Source: Capsicum annuum
Taxonomy: Eukaryota > Streptophyta > Magnoliopsida > Solanales > Solanaceae
Direction of reading: 5' to 3'
DNA: 64,000 nt
Assembly (NCBI RefSeq): GCF_002878395.1
Contig: NW_025892473.1
Location: 26,094-90,093, forward strand
Shown piece by piece: positions 24,095-36,393 of the stretch. The notes under the pieces are model-generated. The model was given only the letters and a program-made list of their open reading frames with translations. It ran no database searches and was not told the DNA's origin. The position numbers and the translations under genes are program-made. How positions within the stretch are numbered: the stretch's first letter is position 1; every line of letters begins with the position of its first letter.

Positions 24095-25607
24095 TGTCAC
24101 AACCCAAATGACCATGAGTGGCACCCACACTATACATATCCATACCAGAATAGTACCCAATCTAATATAAATATATATATCCATGCTGACGTGGCACCTG
24201 ATCCACCATAAATAAGCATTATCAAAATGAAATTTACACAACCTCACAGCATACAACACAATGTACAAAGTTTACAAGTACATTTAAAGTCGTAAGACAA
24301 TTCCATCAAGTAAATTTTCAATAATCATTTATACACGCATCAAAAATTTCAAGAATGTTCAAACACCAATCAACATGTATTCAATTCAGGAGCGCACACA
24401 CAATTAAATTGAGTCTAAACTCCCATTAAACTATACCCTACCTCAATCGAAGAACTTGAATACAAGCTACTTTGCAAAGGTATTTCCCTCCCGTAAAGCT
24501 TCTAAATATTAAAAATCAGTTCAAATATAAAATCCCCACAAGAGTACGGATTTAATTACACCCATTTTATAAATTCTTACTCTAATAATTTTAGGCCTAA
24601 ACCCTAAAATTCTGAACATTGGTGATAATCACATGCGAGTTATGTCAAAGTAAAGCTAACGTGCAATAATAATGCACATTATGCATCTTAACTGTACCTG
24701 CAGAAACTCTATTGATTCCATTATCCTGTGTCTTCCCATGCACTATAGTATTAAGTTATTGTTATTGTTATTAATCAAGTTGGAAGCTAATAAAGATAAA
24801 ATTTCATTCCACTCTTTTTATCTTAATTTGTCATCAATACACCATTATTGTTTTCCGTTTTTTTTAAAAAAACTTACTCTTAGGTCAAAGCACCAGAACA
24901 CTTGACATCAACTATGGTATCCTACAAACAAAAATGCTATACTTGTATATTAACTCTAACTATAGTTCTAAAAGAAACACTCTCTACCTATATATTTCTA
25001 TACCCCTTGCATTGTTGGCACTTGTCCAACCATTACTCTCTCTATCAGTATATATGTTTCTCACCTATAGCAGTCGACTCAACGCCTCTATTGTGCACTC
25101 TTTCTTTCTTCTCTGTGCCACCTCCCTTGATTTTTTTATTTTTCTGTCTCTTCCAACAAACTCAGTGTATAACTACTAGTCTGATAATATATTACCCTAA
25201 TTTCATACATGATCTAAAATAAGGAAGTGGTGGGTACTAATTTAATTAATTTTATTTTTTTTACTAACCACTAACTAAATTAATTACTTAAAATATTTAA
25301 AATTATTATTATATCCTTAAAATTTATTCAAAGTTCAAAAAAAAAATGTATGTAGACTAAAAGTATATTCCAGACCTATTGAAAATATTCACATATCAAA
25401 TTGAGGTCGTCTTGATTCAAGATTGACTGTGATCAAGCTTAAATTTATTAAAACTCAATAATCCAACTAATGACTTCAAAAACTTTCGACCACCTCATTA
25501 ATTGGTACTACTCATCCCGCGATTCATAAATCACGTAAAAAAACTACGGGGAGAGATAAAATAAGGAAGATGAAAAAATTTCACAAATGATTGGGAGTGT
25601 TGTTACA
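24095..25607 (-). repeat. 5' LTR of element A (short form)
   Basis: It starts TGTCACAACCC and ends TGTTACA. It aligns with 4641-7115 but lacks about 900 bp and most minisatellite units. The flanking pentamer is CATAC. Open frames on the plus strand at 24672-25222 are shadows in the LTR. Confidence 0.88.
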
Positions 25608-26099
25608 CATACTTTTCCTATAGAAAAATTTTTGTTAAAAATTTTGGGAGAGAATTTCTCCCTAAAATTAAAATGTTGACATCTTTTTAAAAATAGTTTT
25701 AGCAATTTTGTAAGGAATTTTGAAATATGATAACTCATAATATCATAAAATTTCCTTTTAATGGTAAATTATTATTTTCTAATTTTTATAGAATTGAATT
25801 TTTCTTGATATGCACCCTACAAAACTATCTAATAATAAGAATATAAAATCTATAGCATAGTTGGAAATTCCTAGAACTCTTCTGGATTGAGTTTCTTGGG
25901 AACAAACCTCTCGTTGTATGACAATTTCTGGAAATATTAATTCTTTAATGTTTATTTGACACTTTAGACGGTTTATCCTAAAGGTAGTTTAATCTTTTAT
26001 AAAATCACTTTCTTCTTTTGATATACTGTTTAGATAGGGTAAAATAATTTTTTTTTCCTAAAATGGTGGTGTGGATGCCATCTCATTCAGCAATATAAG
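25608..26099 (-). pseudogene. EPRV region after protease, no RT motif found
   Basis: A caulimovirid would continue from protease into reverse transcriptase here. I read all three minus frames and saw no Tyr/Phe-x-Asp-Asp motif and no RT palm signature; one open stretch (25738-25544, running into the LTR of A) matches nothing I know. Crossing element A, the sequence goes straight to the downstream ORF at 4640, so RT and RNase H appear to be deleted from this unit. Confidence 0.5.
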
Positions 26100-26337
26100 G
26101 TTTTATTTGAGTTTTAAAAGGAATACCTAATATTATTTCTTAATCAATATCTTTAGTTATTACAAAATCATTAATGAAACAAACTCTATCATTGAAAATA
26201 TGTGCTTTGGGTAGTTTATAATATATTTTTAATCTTTCTCCTGTTGCGGAGGATAATCGTGTAGCACTTTTTTCTAGGTACTCTATAGGAACTAATCCTT
26301 CTATAACGCAGTTTTCATCAACACCTACATCAAACAA
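26100..26337 (-). pseudogene. EPRV aspartic protease region
   Basis: A minus-strand 65-codon open stretch at 26337-26140 plus the next few codons. It contains an Asp followed by a Gly in the retropepsin catalytic context, but the residue between them is Val rather than Ser or Thr. It ends in the Leu-Gly-Ile-Pro-Phe segment that closes caulimovirid proteases. The active site therefore looks altered. In living relatives this enzyme cleaves the viral polyprotein. Confidence 0.65.
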
Positions 26338-27104
26338 TACAATCTTATGAATTTTATAATTTTTATTAATTATTATAGTAATTGGTATATGGTAACTTTG
26401 CGGTTTAACTATAGCAATTGTATTAATTCTTGATTTGTTTGTAGGAGGTTTTTCGAGAGATTCTATTTCTAGGGACTCTATTTCTTTATTGATACCTTTT
26501 ACTCTTGATGTTTCACCAAGCTTAAACTGATATGATATGGGGTCTTTGTTTGGATTTAAATCCTTTAATATTTTATTATCAGATGATTCTATTTCTAGAT
26601 TGTTCAGTCTTTCCTGAACTTGCCTAAGTTCTTCTTTTAAGTAAGATAATGTTGTTTGATCTTGTATTGTTGTTTAAGACATATGTTCTTTAAATTTATT
26701 TAGAACATTTTTTATACTAAAGGATTCAGTAGTTTCTTTATTATCAACCTATTGATCATGTATAATATCTTTTAAGGCTATTAAATATTTTCTCCTAAGA
26801 GTTGGATCTTCTAGATGATCTATCATGTCAAATAAGGCCTCTTTTGCTTTATTACTATTGGTGATAACCTTTATAAAATGACTATCACGACTATCACAAA
26901 TGCAAATTGCACCGCTATAATTAAAATGGTCTGTTAATTTACTAATATCTGAACTATATGCAATATTAAGTTGATTATCATCACTAAGACTTTCTTCTAA
27001 AGAAGAACTTTTTTCATTTTCATCAAGAATTGAATATAATCTATCTTTGACATCATTTCCAAATTCTAAAATATTTATCTTATTTTTCTTTTAATTTGAA
27101 ACTC

Positions 27105-27146
27105 GACAATCTTTAACCTTATGTCCAGTTTTTCTGTAATTCCAAT
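27105..27146 (-). pseudogene. EPRV capsid zinc knuckle (degenerate)
   Basis: The minus-strand spacing is that of a CCHC knuckle (x2, x4, x4), with His and the last Cys present but both first Cys positions replaced by Tyr. It marks the C-terminus of the capsid protein, which binds nucleic acid in intact viruses. Confidence 0.75.
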
Positions 27147-28270
27147 ATTTTTCATTATTAGTTTTATATTCACCTTTAGAAGCTATTTTAGATCTTTCAA
27201 ATCTTCTTTTATAATGAGATTTTCATATTTATCTTTATAATTTTCATGTTGTCTTTTCATCTTCTTGGTAGCTTCCTTTGAAGGGGCTGATAACTTTATA
27301 TAACCAAAATCTTGACAAAAGCTTCCTAGCTCATTTCGAGTTATTTTATTATCTCTTTTTAGTTGATTTTTAAGTTTAATATCTGTAAATATTACATGTC
27401 CTGTGAAATTTATAAACTTTATAATATCACCATAAGTTAAATTACTACAAGGAATTTTCCCATAAACTCTATCTTTAAATTTTGTTTTTACTTTTTTTGT
27501 AAATAAAGTTGGTAAACCACTTATAAAATTTTCTTTTCAATAATCATGATTACAATTTTCTCTAACAGTGACTTTGTTGAGGAAAATGTCTTTATACAAT
27601 CTAAAATCATCTAACTTTGGACATGATAAATTTGATAATATTTCTAAACTTCCATCTTGAAAAAACTGAGTTCTCCAATAAAATGTTAAGCTATACTATA
27701 AATCAAAGTCGTGGTGGCATCTTCTAAGACATGTTTTTCAGCTGTTTGTCCTGTTGACTCAGTCTCAATAGCTTGAGTAATAGTTGTAGCATTTAGAATG
27801 CTTTGTCTATTATTATCTGTAAAGTAATTATCCTACCAATATTTTATAGTACCTGTAAACCCTGATATAATCATAAATGATGCTTGTTTATCTGACTTTT
27901 TAGCAATTTTATATGTTGTAATGCCCATTCTCATTTCATGTAGTTTATTAGATATTTGATGTTCTGCTAATCCATCTATATTTCATTTGACAATTTATTT
28001 TTTGGAATGTGAATTATGAGATAAAAATTTATTTTCTTCATACTGGATATCTACAAATGTGGGTTTTTTATAATAATTCCTTTTTATCGAATATTTATTG
28101 CTTAATTTGTTAATTTCATTATCATTCCTTTTCGATAGAGTTCTTATAACCTTTTCATTTGTGACCTTCTATTCAAATTTTAATTTACATCAATTTTTCC
28201 TAAAATACCATCTGTTACTTCAAACTTTTCTTCAAATTTAAGAAATTTATCTTTTGATAATTCTAGTAAT
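27147..28270 (-). pseudogene. EPRV capsid-protein region
   Basis: This minus-strand region is collinear with 1-900 and completes the capsid to its zinc knuckle. Short frames keep the helix-rich capsid character, but no open stretch exceeds a few dozen codons. It follows the linker and precedes the protease, the order of petuvirus and solendovirus type polyproteins. Confidence 0.6.
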
Positions 28271-29077
28271 TTAAAAATATGATAAGTTTCTAACTTTTTA
28301 TCTTGATCAGAAGAACTTAGTTTGTCTTTAAGAATTGATTTATTTTCGATTTCGAGAATTTTTTAGATACTATATGTAATAATTGATTTGTATAATTATT
28401 TTGTTAGAGTATCTTATTTATATCCTTATTTATTGGATCACCTTTAGTATCTACTATATCCAATTTAATAGGTGAGGCAGTAACAACACTACCATCTACT
28501 GGTGGACTAAGTTTTTCAAACAGAGGAATTACTGATTCTACAATTTTATTACAAGTAGTCTACCATTTATTAACAATCATGTTTAACGAATCCTTTTGAT
28601 CATCTAATTTTCCTGTGATTTCAAACTATTTAAAAAATTCAATATTACAATTTAATCTTTTCATATCATTGCACGATTTTTCTCTAAAGGAATATCTTTA
28701 TTTTAATGAATAATGAATATCTTTGTTTATACCATTCATTTTCAATAGAATTTTTGGGCTATTCCATAATTTATCTAGATATTCAAAGTCAGGTTCAAAT
28801 ATTACATCTGACCTAATCATGCATAGGGAATCTCTTACTCCTAGCATTTCACTAGCAGTAGGACTTATTGATTTTTTTTGTTTTTTAAATTTGTAGATTC
28901 ATATTCTACTTTGGGAATAGTTTTTGAGAAATAAACTCCTTTTAATTTTCTTTCAATATCTTCTAATGCTACTTCCTTTTCTTCTACATATTTGGAGATT
29001 GAAGGTCTAGAAAAGGACATTCTTTTACTTGAAGATGTTTGATTAAAGGATTGTGATCTTAAAATTTTTAAATCCAT
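28271..29077 (-). pseudogene. EPRV linker between movement and capsid domains
   Basis: The best open part is 29077-28865, a 70-codon charged segment rich in Ser, Lys and Glu that also exists in segment 2 near 1560-1400. The remainder is heavily broken. No enzyme motif is visible. Confidence 0.55.
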
Positions 29078-29089
29078 GTGGATATTGTA

Positions 29090-29960
29090 CTACTTGTTCA
29101 ACAGTTTAATTTTCTTCTTCTATTCTGGCTCCGTTATGGAGTCGAAATTTCAATTATCTTTTATTAATACATCATCCTATTTTATCATTTTTGGGACAAA
29201 GGTATTATTGTGATTATGATTAGCTTCCATCAGCATGGTAACTCCTTTATTACTAACTATTTTAGCCTTAGGGTCTAAGGTCGTTTTCATTAATATATAA
29301 TATACTCTATATATTAATGCTATTTCTCTAGTATTTACCTTACTATTCATGTTTTTTTAACATTTAAAGTTAATGTATCCATAATATTTTGATCATTAAT
29401 ATCTATAGAAAAATTAGGATAACAATTAAAGTATACCGGGCCATTAGTGAGGTTACTTTGTAATACTGCTAATAATGAATCATCAAAATTTAATAACCTA
29501 TTATCTCTTAAAAGAAGACATATACGAACATATAAACCTAATCTATATAAAGGTTTAACTACAACTTTAACAAGACCTATGTGAAGGAACTTGTAATTTT
29601 TCTATATCAATTAATATCATCAGTTCCTAATAATTTAATAGTTCCAATAGTTATGTCTATTGCAACAGTAGCTTCTGAAGTTTTACTATTATAATTGTTT
29701 ACAAAATCAAAGTTTCTAATTTTATAGATTATATTAAAACTTAATTTTGGAATATTCCAATTTTGTAAATCACTTTCTATTTCAGTAATTTTACTAGAGA
29801 TGGCAAAAATATTAATACGATTTATTATGTTTTGGTTGTTTTGAGTATTCATTTGGATTTTTGCAGATGAGAGAGAAAACACTATCCTAGGACCAAAATC
29901 TACTTTAGATGTCACTTCTAAAATAATTATTTTTGAGTGATGTAATTACTAATTTTCTTC
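29090..29960 (-). pseudogene. EPRV movement-protein region (30K type)
   Basis: A minus-strand open stretch at 29915-29607 (102 codons, no ATG at its start) begins the domain. After one stop, the frame goes on through the conserved core with Gly-Leu, Pro-Leu and Asn-Gly-Pro-Val-Tyr-Phe. It matches the copy at 1630-2480 residue by residue over long parts. In intact relatives the protein carries virus through plasmodesmata. Confidence 0.7.
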
Positions 29961-30763
29961 TTCTAAAATTCATTTATTTTATTCCTATAGGCTTGGCGAC
30001 GGGAACACCCTCTGGGTCCGGCTCTATTTTTACCACATACTGAAAGCTAATCCAATGGAAAATTCTAGGTTTGCCAATGTCTAAATAGCTATTAAACGAC
30101 TATCCAACTTAAGGGATAAAATTAAGAACATATAGGAAGAACAACAGTTATTACTAACCAGAAAAATGATTATTCCAATTGTAACACTAATTTCGACCAG
30201 CTCTAGGACAGTGTAACGCTCTAGCCGCTCCTACTCATACTCATACTTCCTCCTAGGCAACTTGGCTCTAATACCATTTGGGGGATGGATCAGGAAAATA
30301 GGGAGAAAAATAATAGTTTAAAATAATGTAATCTTTGAAATTATTTTAAACTTTCAAATTAAACTTTAAAACAACAAAATAAATGTAAATGAAAATTAAT
30401 TAAAATAGTAGAGAAAGAGAAAAATTTATACTTACAAAATTTTTTTTATTGATTAGGGAAATGTACAGAGATTACAGAGGGAGATAGGAAATATGGGAGA
30501 TGGTAGAGAGTTTTTTTGAGGTGTGGAAATTTCAGAATGCTCTCCTATTATAAGTTGAAATCCTTAAATAGGCCTCAAAATTGCTAACTGATATCTAACA
30601 AACATTATCTATTTTACGTTTGTTCATTTGATATTTATTCTACACCTGTCTAGGAGTAGCTGACACCTATTTATTTGTTCTGCATGTGTCTCTGACTGCC
30701 TTGTATCTTGAAGATGTGTCTTTGATGATTTTGAGAAGATTTTGGCTTTTTTTTCCTTGAAGC
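29961..30763 (-). other. EPRV leader / intergenic region
   Basis: AT-rich non-coding sequence matching 2481-3290, including the tRNA-Met primer site. It ends where B inserted; across B it continues into segment 3. Confidence 0.6.
30259..30276 (-). promoter_or_regulatory. tRNA-Met primer-binding site of EPRV
   Basis: The minus strand reads TGGTATTAGAGCCAAGTT, a near match to the complement of the initiator tRNA-Met 3' end, the primer used by caulimovirids. It lies upstream of the movement-protein region, the expected place. Confidence 0.8.
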
Positions 30764-33284
30764 TGTAACGCCCCAAAAATGAGTCTCGATATGTCACACG
30801 ATGCTCGAGACTATGAGTAGTCTAAAGCTAACCCTGTAAACCTTCTACTAAATCTGAAACTCATAATAAAGAAATATAAATATGCCATCAATGCTAAAAT
30901 ACTAAATTATGTATGAACTAAAATGAATTTGGCTAAACATAATGTCTGAGAATACTTAACTTAAAAGTATGGGCAACCAATACTTGCAATCTGAATTACA
31001 ACTAGCAGTCTGACAAGCCTATACTATAAACAACTAGAGAGTCGCTGGGACAGACCCCCAACTGACTCGAACTAACTGAAAACAATTGAAAAATCTACTT
31101 TAATAAACTAGAAATCTGAATAACAGGGTCCCTGAAATATGAGGACTCACCAACTGTCGGGATATAGATAGAGATGCTTAAAATCACTCACGCTACTGAA
31201 ACTGAGCACCTAAAACTATATTATTAAACAACGTAGCACATAGACATATATGTGGATCCGTACTTTTGGAATGTACTGAGTGTGTGGGGGTGAAATCATT
31301 AGTAAAAAATATCTCAATATTCATAAAAATTTATGAAAGAATGCATGATAAGTGTAATGACTCATATTGGATTGAATAACTAAAAGCTGAAAGTCATAAA
31401 TCATATATGATAAAGCATACTGTGTAAGTCTCATGAGCTATCACATTTAGTTCTAAAAGTAGAACTTGTATTATGTCTTTAACTAATTCGATTTAAGTGT
31501 AGAAAGGACTCACATTTATATCTGTAAACTGAAAGCTAAAATCTAATGACTAATATCTAATGTAAAAATAATATCTGAATAAAACTGTGAGCCTTCACAC
31601 TTAAATTCTATAGTTTTCTATAAGTCTTTGCTTTTAGGGAGGTTTTTCTAATCGACATAAACTATGTGAGCTATCATAGATTCCAATGTCTAGTTCCCCT
31701 AAGGGGAACACTTTACATTAGAGAGAGGTATCATACTCTTGCCAGGGAGTATAACCTGAGCTAAGTTATCACAATCTGTATATGTATCCATATACAAATG
31801 GAATATAATCTAAATCTGTACCTACATTGGCTCATAGTTCAAGGGAAATAGGATGTGCTAAACCCATACTTTCCGCTCGATGCTAAATACTATTCCTTTT
31901 AATTTGTATGCTCATTCTATAGGAAATCTACTTTAAAACTAGCATAAGGGTTTACTATAAAAACTATTTATGCATTTGTTTACTTTAAACTGTAATCAAA
32001 ACTGTAATTAAAACTGATAAAGTGGATTCCATATCTCAGCTAAGGATCAAAAGATCAATCTTGTGCAAAAACTTAATATAGACTAATCATAGGATGATTC
32101 AAAACATAATATTCTTAAAGTATCAATATTCAAATTAAGGTTTAATAACCCATTCTTTAACTCATATCAAATCATCATAAGGTTCATGCTTGATAATCAA
32201 AATCTTGAAATTTCTTTAACAATTCTAGTAAAGACAATGAAATTCAATTCTCAATATATGTAAAACCAAGCCCAATGTATGGATAAATAAAATAGATATG
32301 AAATTCAACATTCACATGGCTCATAATATTATAAACATCGAATAATGACAATTGGGTATAAACCTTATTCTCAGATCACGTATATTCATGAAATTCAAGT
32401 TTAAAAACTAGTTTTGGCACAAGGATGAAAGAATTGTCCTTGTTCATAGCCATATATACCTTAATTGATTAAATTAATGAAGATACTTTAATTTGGATTC
32501 CTATTTGTGTTCTTGAAGATTGTTTCTTGAAGATCCTAAATCGGGAACCATGAATTCTTAGTTATCTTGAAAAAGGAATGGTGAATTTTAGATTTCTTGA
32601 AGTTTTAAATTGAAGCTCTAGGGTTTTGTTTGATAGCAATTTTGTGAAAAATAAGTATAATATGCTTAGAATAGGTTTAATATTCTGTTTTTCATAACTT
32701 GGGGGCTTGGGAAAAGACTAAACCACCCTTGGAAATTTAAAACTTAAAACTGGAATGTTGTTTAAGGTTTCACCGCGATTCGGTGAGTGGGTCAGCGCGA
32801 TACCCACTGAAATGAGGTGGAATTGTGGTGATTCACTGGATTTGGACCATTGCTGATTTGGGAATCACCACGACGCAGTGAATGTGTTATTGAGATACCC
32901 AACATGATGCAGTAAAATTGTGGTGACCTCTGGAAACTGAAAATTGCCTTTTTATACTCCACTGCAAAGCGGTAGACCTCTTGACGCCATACTCACTGGG
33001 ATGCGATGGAATCGTGGTGAGATGACGGAATTTCAATCCAAACACCATCCAATCCTAGTCCAAAAAATCCAAAACTTGTCGGAGACATGCTACATACACC
33101 CCTGAATATAATTCAAATCAAAAATCATTGTCTTGGGTCTTGGAAGCTCATCTTTAAAATCCTCGAAGTTTAAAGGGAGTCAAAAGTGACTAAACCCCTC
33201 AACATTTAACTTTATTTTTAGGTTTTAAGTGATATGGGAACCTACTAAGGGCTGAGATAAACTAGGAAAGTGTGGGGTATTACA
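30764..33284 (-). repeat. 3' LTR of element B
   Basis: This 2.52-kb LTR is collinear with 43178-45684 and with solo LTR D. Its U3 part (32770-33010) holds repeated CACCGCGAT / ATCGTGGTG blocks. Confidence 0.93.
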
Positions 33285-33297
33285 ATATCTCCCCCTT
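33285..33297 (-). promoter_or_regulatory. Polypurine tract of element B
   Basis: On the minus strand AAGGGGGAGATAT abuts the 3' LTR. A CATTCAAGTATGAAT box lies just upstream, matching the boxes in C and F. Confidence 0.8.
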
Positions 33298-34950
33298 GGA
33301 AAAATTCATACTTGAATGAGGCTAATTATGCTGATGTTACTGAGGAACTGAAATTATACACTGGTATGCACAAATATAAGGATGACTGCATGTCTAAATT
33401 GATTTGCAAAAGCAAGAATTATCAAGAGAGTGACTATATAAAGATGAAACTTAGAATGAAAAGATATTATCTAAGGAAACTTGTTACCTTAAAATGAGTT
33501 TAAATATTCAGTGAAAAGATGAGGGTACATGGTTCGCATATCTATTTCTGCTTCCTAAGTGGCGCACTCAACAACTGATTCTTCCAAATAACTTTGACCA
33601 AGGGAGATTCTTTGCTCCTTAGTTTATGAATCTGGTGATCAAGAATCTCAACTAGAATCTCTTCATAAGAGAGGCTACCGTGAATATTTGTGCTTTATAA
33701 GGGTACAACAACAGTCGGATCACCAATACACTTCTTTAGTAAGGATACATGGAACATAGGGTGAACGAATGACAAATCTTTAGGCAACTCAAGCTCATTT
33801 GCCACCTTTCCAATATGACTCAATATTTTCTAAGGGAAAACATATCGGTGATTAAGCTTCCCCTTTTTGCCAAATATCTTCACCCCTTTCATGGGTGAAA
33901 CTACCAAATAAACTAAGTTATCAACGTCAAACTCAAGATCCTTTCTCCTTATATCTGAATAAGATTTTTGATGACTCTAAGATATTTTCAACTTTTCTTG
34001 AAATCAACTAGAATTTCTCCACAGCTCCTAACACCATATCTAGCCCTATCAAAATGGCATAACCCACTTTGAACCAACCGATAGGTGACCTATATCTCCT
34101 CCCATAAAAAGCCTTAAATGGCGCTATTTGGATGCTAGAATATTACTATTATTGTAGGTGAACTTGATCAACGGTAAGTGCTCGTCCCAAATACCCTTAA
34201 AGTCAAGGCACATGCCCTCAACATATCCTCTAGGGTATGAATGGTCCTCTTTGCCTAACCATCTATCTGAGTGTGAAAATCTAAACTGAGATGAACTTGG
34301 GTACCAAGACCCTTCTAGAAGGCTTTCCAAAAGTGAGAGGTAAACTGAGTACCCCTATTTGAAATAATCAACAAAGGAACTCTGTGTAATCTGACCAACT
34401 CTCTAATATACAACTTAGCATAATCTTCGACTGAGTAGGATGTATGAACTGGCAGGAAATAGGCTGAGTTGGCCAACCTATCTATAATAACCAAAATTGA
34501 ATCATGTTGATGATGCGAATGGGGTAACCATGCTACAAAATCCATGTTCATATCTTCCCACTTCCAGGTGGTAATAATAAACTCTTGCAAGATGCCACCA
34601 GGTCTTTGGTGCTCCACTTTAACCTGTTGACAAACAGAACACTTAGACATAAACTCTGTAATATCTTTGTTCATACCACTCCACCAATAGACTTCCCATA
34701 AATCTCGGTATATCTTAGTAGCATATGGGTGAATGGTGTAACGCACACCATAAGCTTCAGCCATAATTTGTTGCCTCTAACTATCAACATAAAACACACA
34801 TAATCTAATCTGGTATCTCAACACACCATCTTCCTCTTAGGAGAAAACCTCTATCTTTTGATCTCTGACCGACTCCTTCAACTAAACTAGGTTGGGATCT
34901 TTATCTTGTTTCTCCTTCACCTTCAAAGCTAAAGAAGATTTTGCACTACT
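33298..34950 (-). pseudogene. Element B integrase
   Basis: Minus-strand integrase in pieces. At 34764-34315 an open 149-codon frame contains the zinc-binding N-terminus (His, His, Cys-x2-Cys) and the core start with the first catalytic Asp. The second catalytic position, in the context x-Arg-Gly-Thr-Gln-Phe, is Asn instead of Asp. The frame shifts at about 34325 into 34330-34124, which carries the remaining core. The C-terminal part down to 33500 is recognisable but broken. Enzyme activity is lost by the Asn change and the frameshift. Confidence 0.8.
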
Positions 34951-35635
34951 CTAGACCCAAATATCTCTCTTATCTAAATCAAATAACCACACACCTAGTT
35001 TATTCAACAAATGAACTTCTTGAACTAACTCTTTTTTATCACCCTCTACATAAGCCACACTATCCATCAACAATTTATTAAGGGCATCTACCACAACATT
35101 GGCCTTGCTCGGATGATACAAAACAATCATATCATAAACTTTCAATAATTCCATCCACCTTCTCTGATGGAGATTTAGCTCTCTACATAAACACATACTG
35201 CACACTTTATGATCCGTAAACATATAGACATGCACCCTATAAAGATAGTGCCTCCAGATTTTCAAAGAGAACACAATAGTAGCTAATTCAATGACATGAG
35301 TAGGATAGTTCTTTTTGTAAGGCTTAAGTTGTCTAGAGGTATAGGCTATGACTCTACCTTTATACATCAAAACATAACCCAGACTAAATCTAGAAGCATC
35401 ACAATAGACAATGAATCCATTTATACCATCATGTAACGCTAAGATTGAGGCTGAAGTAAGTTTATCCTTCAACTCCTGAAAACTCTTTTTACAAGATTCT
35501 GACCACTGAAACTTAACTCTCTTCTAAGACAATATAGACATAAGGGATGCAATAGATGAAAACCCCTCAACAAACTATCTATAATAGCCAGCTAAACCTA
35601 AGAAACTCTTGATGTCTAATAGAGAAATAGGTCTA
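34951..35635 (-). pseudogene. Element B RNase H and RT connection
   Basis: The 173-codon open frame at 35472-34951 is an almost undamaged gypsy RNase H, which removes RNA from the RNA-DNA hybrid. All four acidic residues are in place: Asp in Tyr-Cys-Asp-Ala-Ser, Glu in Ile-Glu-Leu-Ala, Asp in Phe-Thr-Asp-His, and Asp in Val-Asp-Ala-Leu. Upstream to 35635 the RT connection is present with stops. Element E separates this part from the RT at 40491-41300. Confidence 0.85.
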
Positions 35636-36370
35636 TGATACAAGCATGAGGAGCACAAGGATTATAAGTTTATTTTGAAGGTCCACGTTTCAGATTTGAA
35701 AAGGAATTGAAGACCTTTTGAAGCCTTTTTTAAAGCTTTGTCCAAGCTCAGGAACTACAAATACTACAAGGTGCACTTATAAAAATGGATGCAGATGAGC
35801 ATGTCTTAAGTTCATCCAAAGGAGTGTATGTATTAAAGTGTGAAGACATGCCTTGAGTGTCTTAGAAACACTACAAGTCAGCCCCATTTATACACTCCAA
35901 ACCCACCCCATTCATTAAGGGTAAATGTGTCATTCCTATCTCTTTTGTAATAGACTATAAGTAGGAACCCCTTAGTCTTATTTTCTTAGTTAGCTCATTT
36001 AAAAATCACTTTGTAACATTGAACACCATATTTCCTCTCAAAAATAAAGTAGACCACCAAAAATTTTAAGCTTCACAAGTGAAAGGTTCTACTTGTGTTG
36101 TGAGACATCTAGAAATGAGAGTGCTTGAGTGAACCGAGTTCCTCTTGTGTTCCCGTAAGAACTTGGTTCTTATTAATGTGATTTGTAGAGTTCTTAGAGT
36201 TTGATACACTCTTTAGTTACTTTATTTTATATTCTCTTTGTGTCAAGTTATCTATCTCCTTATCTTTCAAGTTTGTGTGTTTGTTGTTTCCATTTGATGT
36301 CTTGTACGTGTGGACTATTTTTGTTAGTTTGTGGACTGTTTTTTGCTATTGTAGATACCATTTGGTATCA
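35636..36370 (+). repeat. 5' LTR of element E
   Basis: This 735-bp LTR is collinear with 39759-40490. It ends in TTTGGTATCA, and the same ten bases follow at once at 36371-36380. Confidence 0.93.
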
Positions 36371-36372
36371 TT

Positions 36373-36393
36373 TGGTATCATAGATAAGGCTGG
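36373..36393 (+). promoter_or_regulatory. Primer-binding site of element E
   Basis: TGGTATCATAGATAAGG lies two bases inside the left LTR. It resembles tRNA-Met-type sites (TGGTATCAGAGC) with changes after the first eight bases. Confidence 0.6.

Larger units (their letters stand above)
4641..25607 (-). mobile_element. Element A: Ty3/gypsy LTR retrotransposon with two nested insertions
   Basis: The LTRs start TGTCAC and lie at 4641-7115 (3' LTR) and 24095-25607 (5' LTR). A perfect tRNA-Met primer-binding core (24074-24090) sits next to the right LTR. Minus-strand gag, protease, RT, RNase H and integrase follow in gypsy order. The flanks CATAA and CATAC look like a 5-bp target duplication with one change. 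Subtracting C (8623-18006) and D (18867-21326) leaves about 9.1 kb, a normal size for a Tekay/Del-like chromovirus (clade is inference). All genes are broken. Confidence 0.9.
25608..30763 (-). mobile_element. Endogenous pararetrovirus, segment 1 (leader to protease)
   Basis: This is the most complete EPRV piece, on the minus strand: leader with primer-binding site (30259-30276), movement region (29960-29090), linker (29077-28270), capsid region (28270-27147), zinc knuckle (27105-27146) and aspartic protease (26337-26100). About 490 bp with no recognisable RT follow, up to the insertion point of A. Its upstream side is cut by B with exact GAAGC duplication, beyond which segment 3 continues. 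It is a tandem neighbour of segment 2. Multiple stops and frameshifts make it non-functional. Confidence 0.82.

Noticed and set aside
24672..25222. Leu/Ser/Tyr-rich plus-strand frames
   Set aside because: They lie inside the 5' LTR of A and are not conserved in the 3' LTR; composition shadows.
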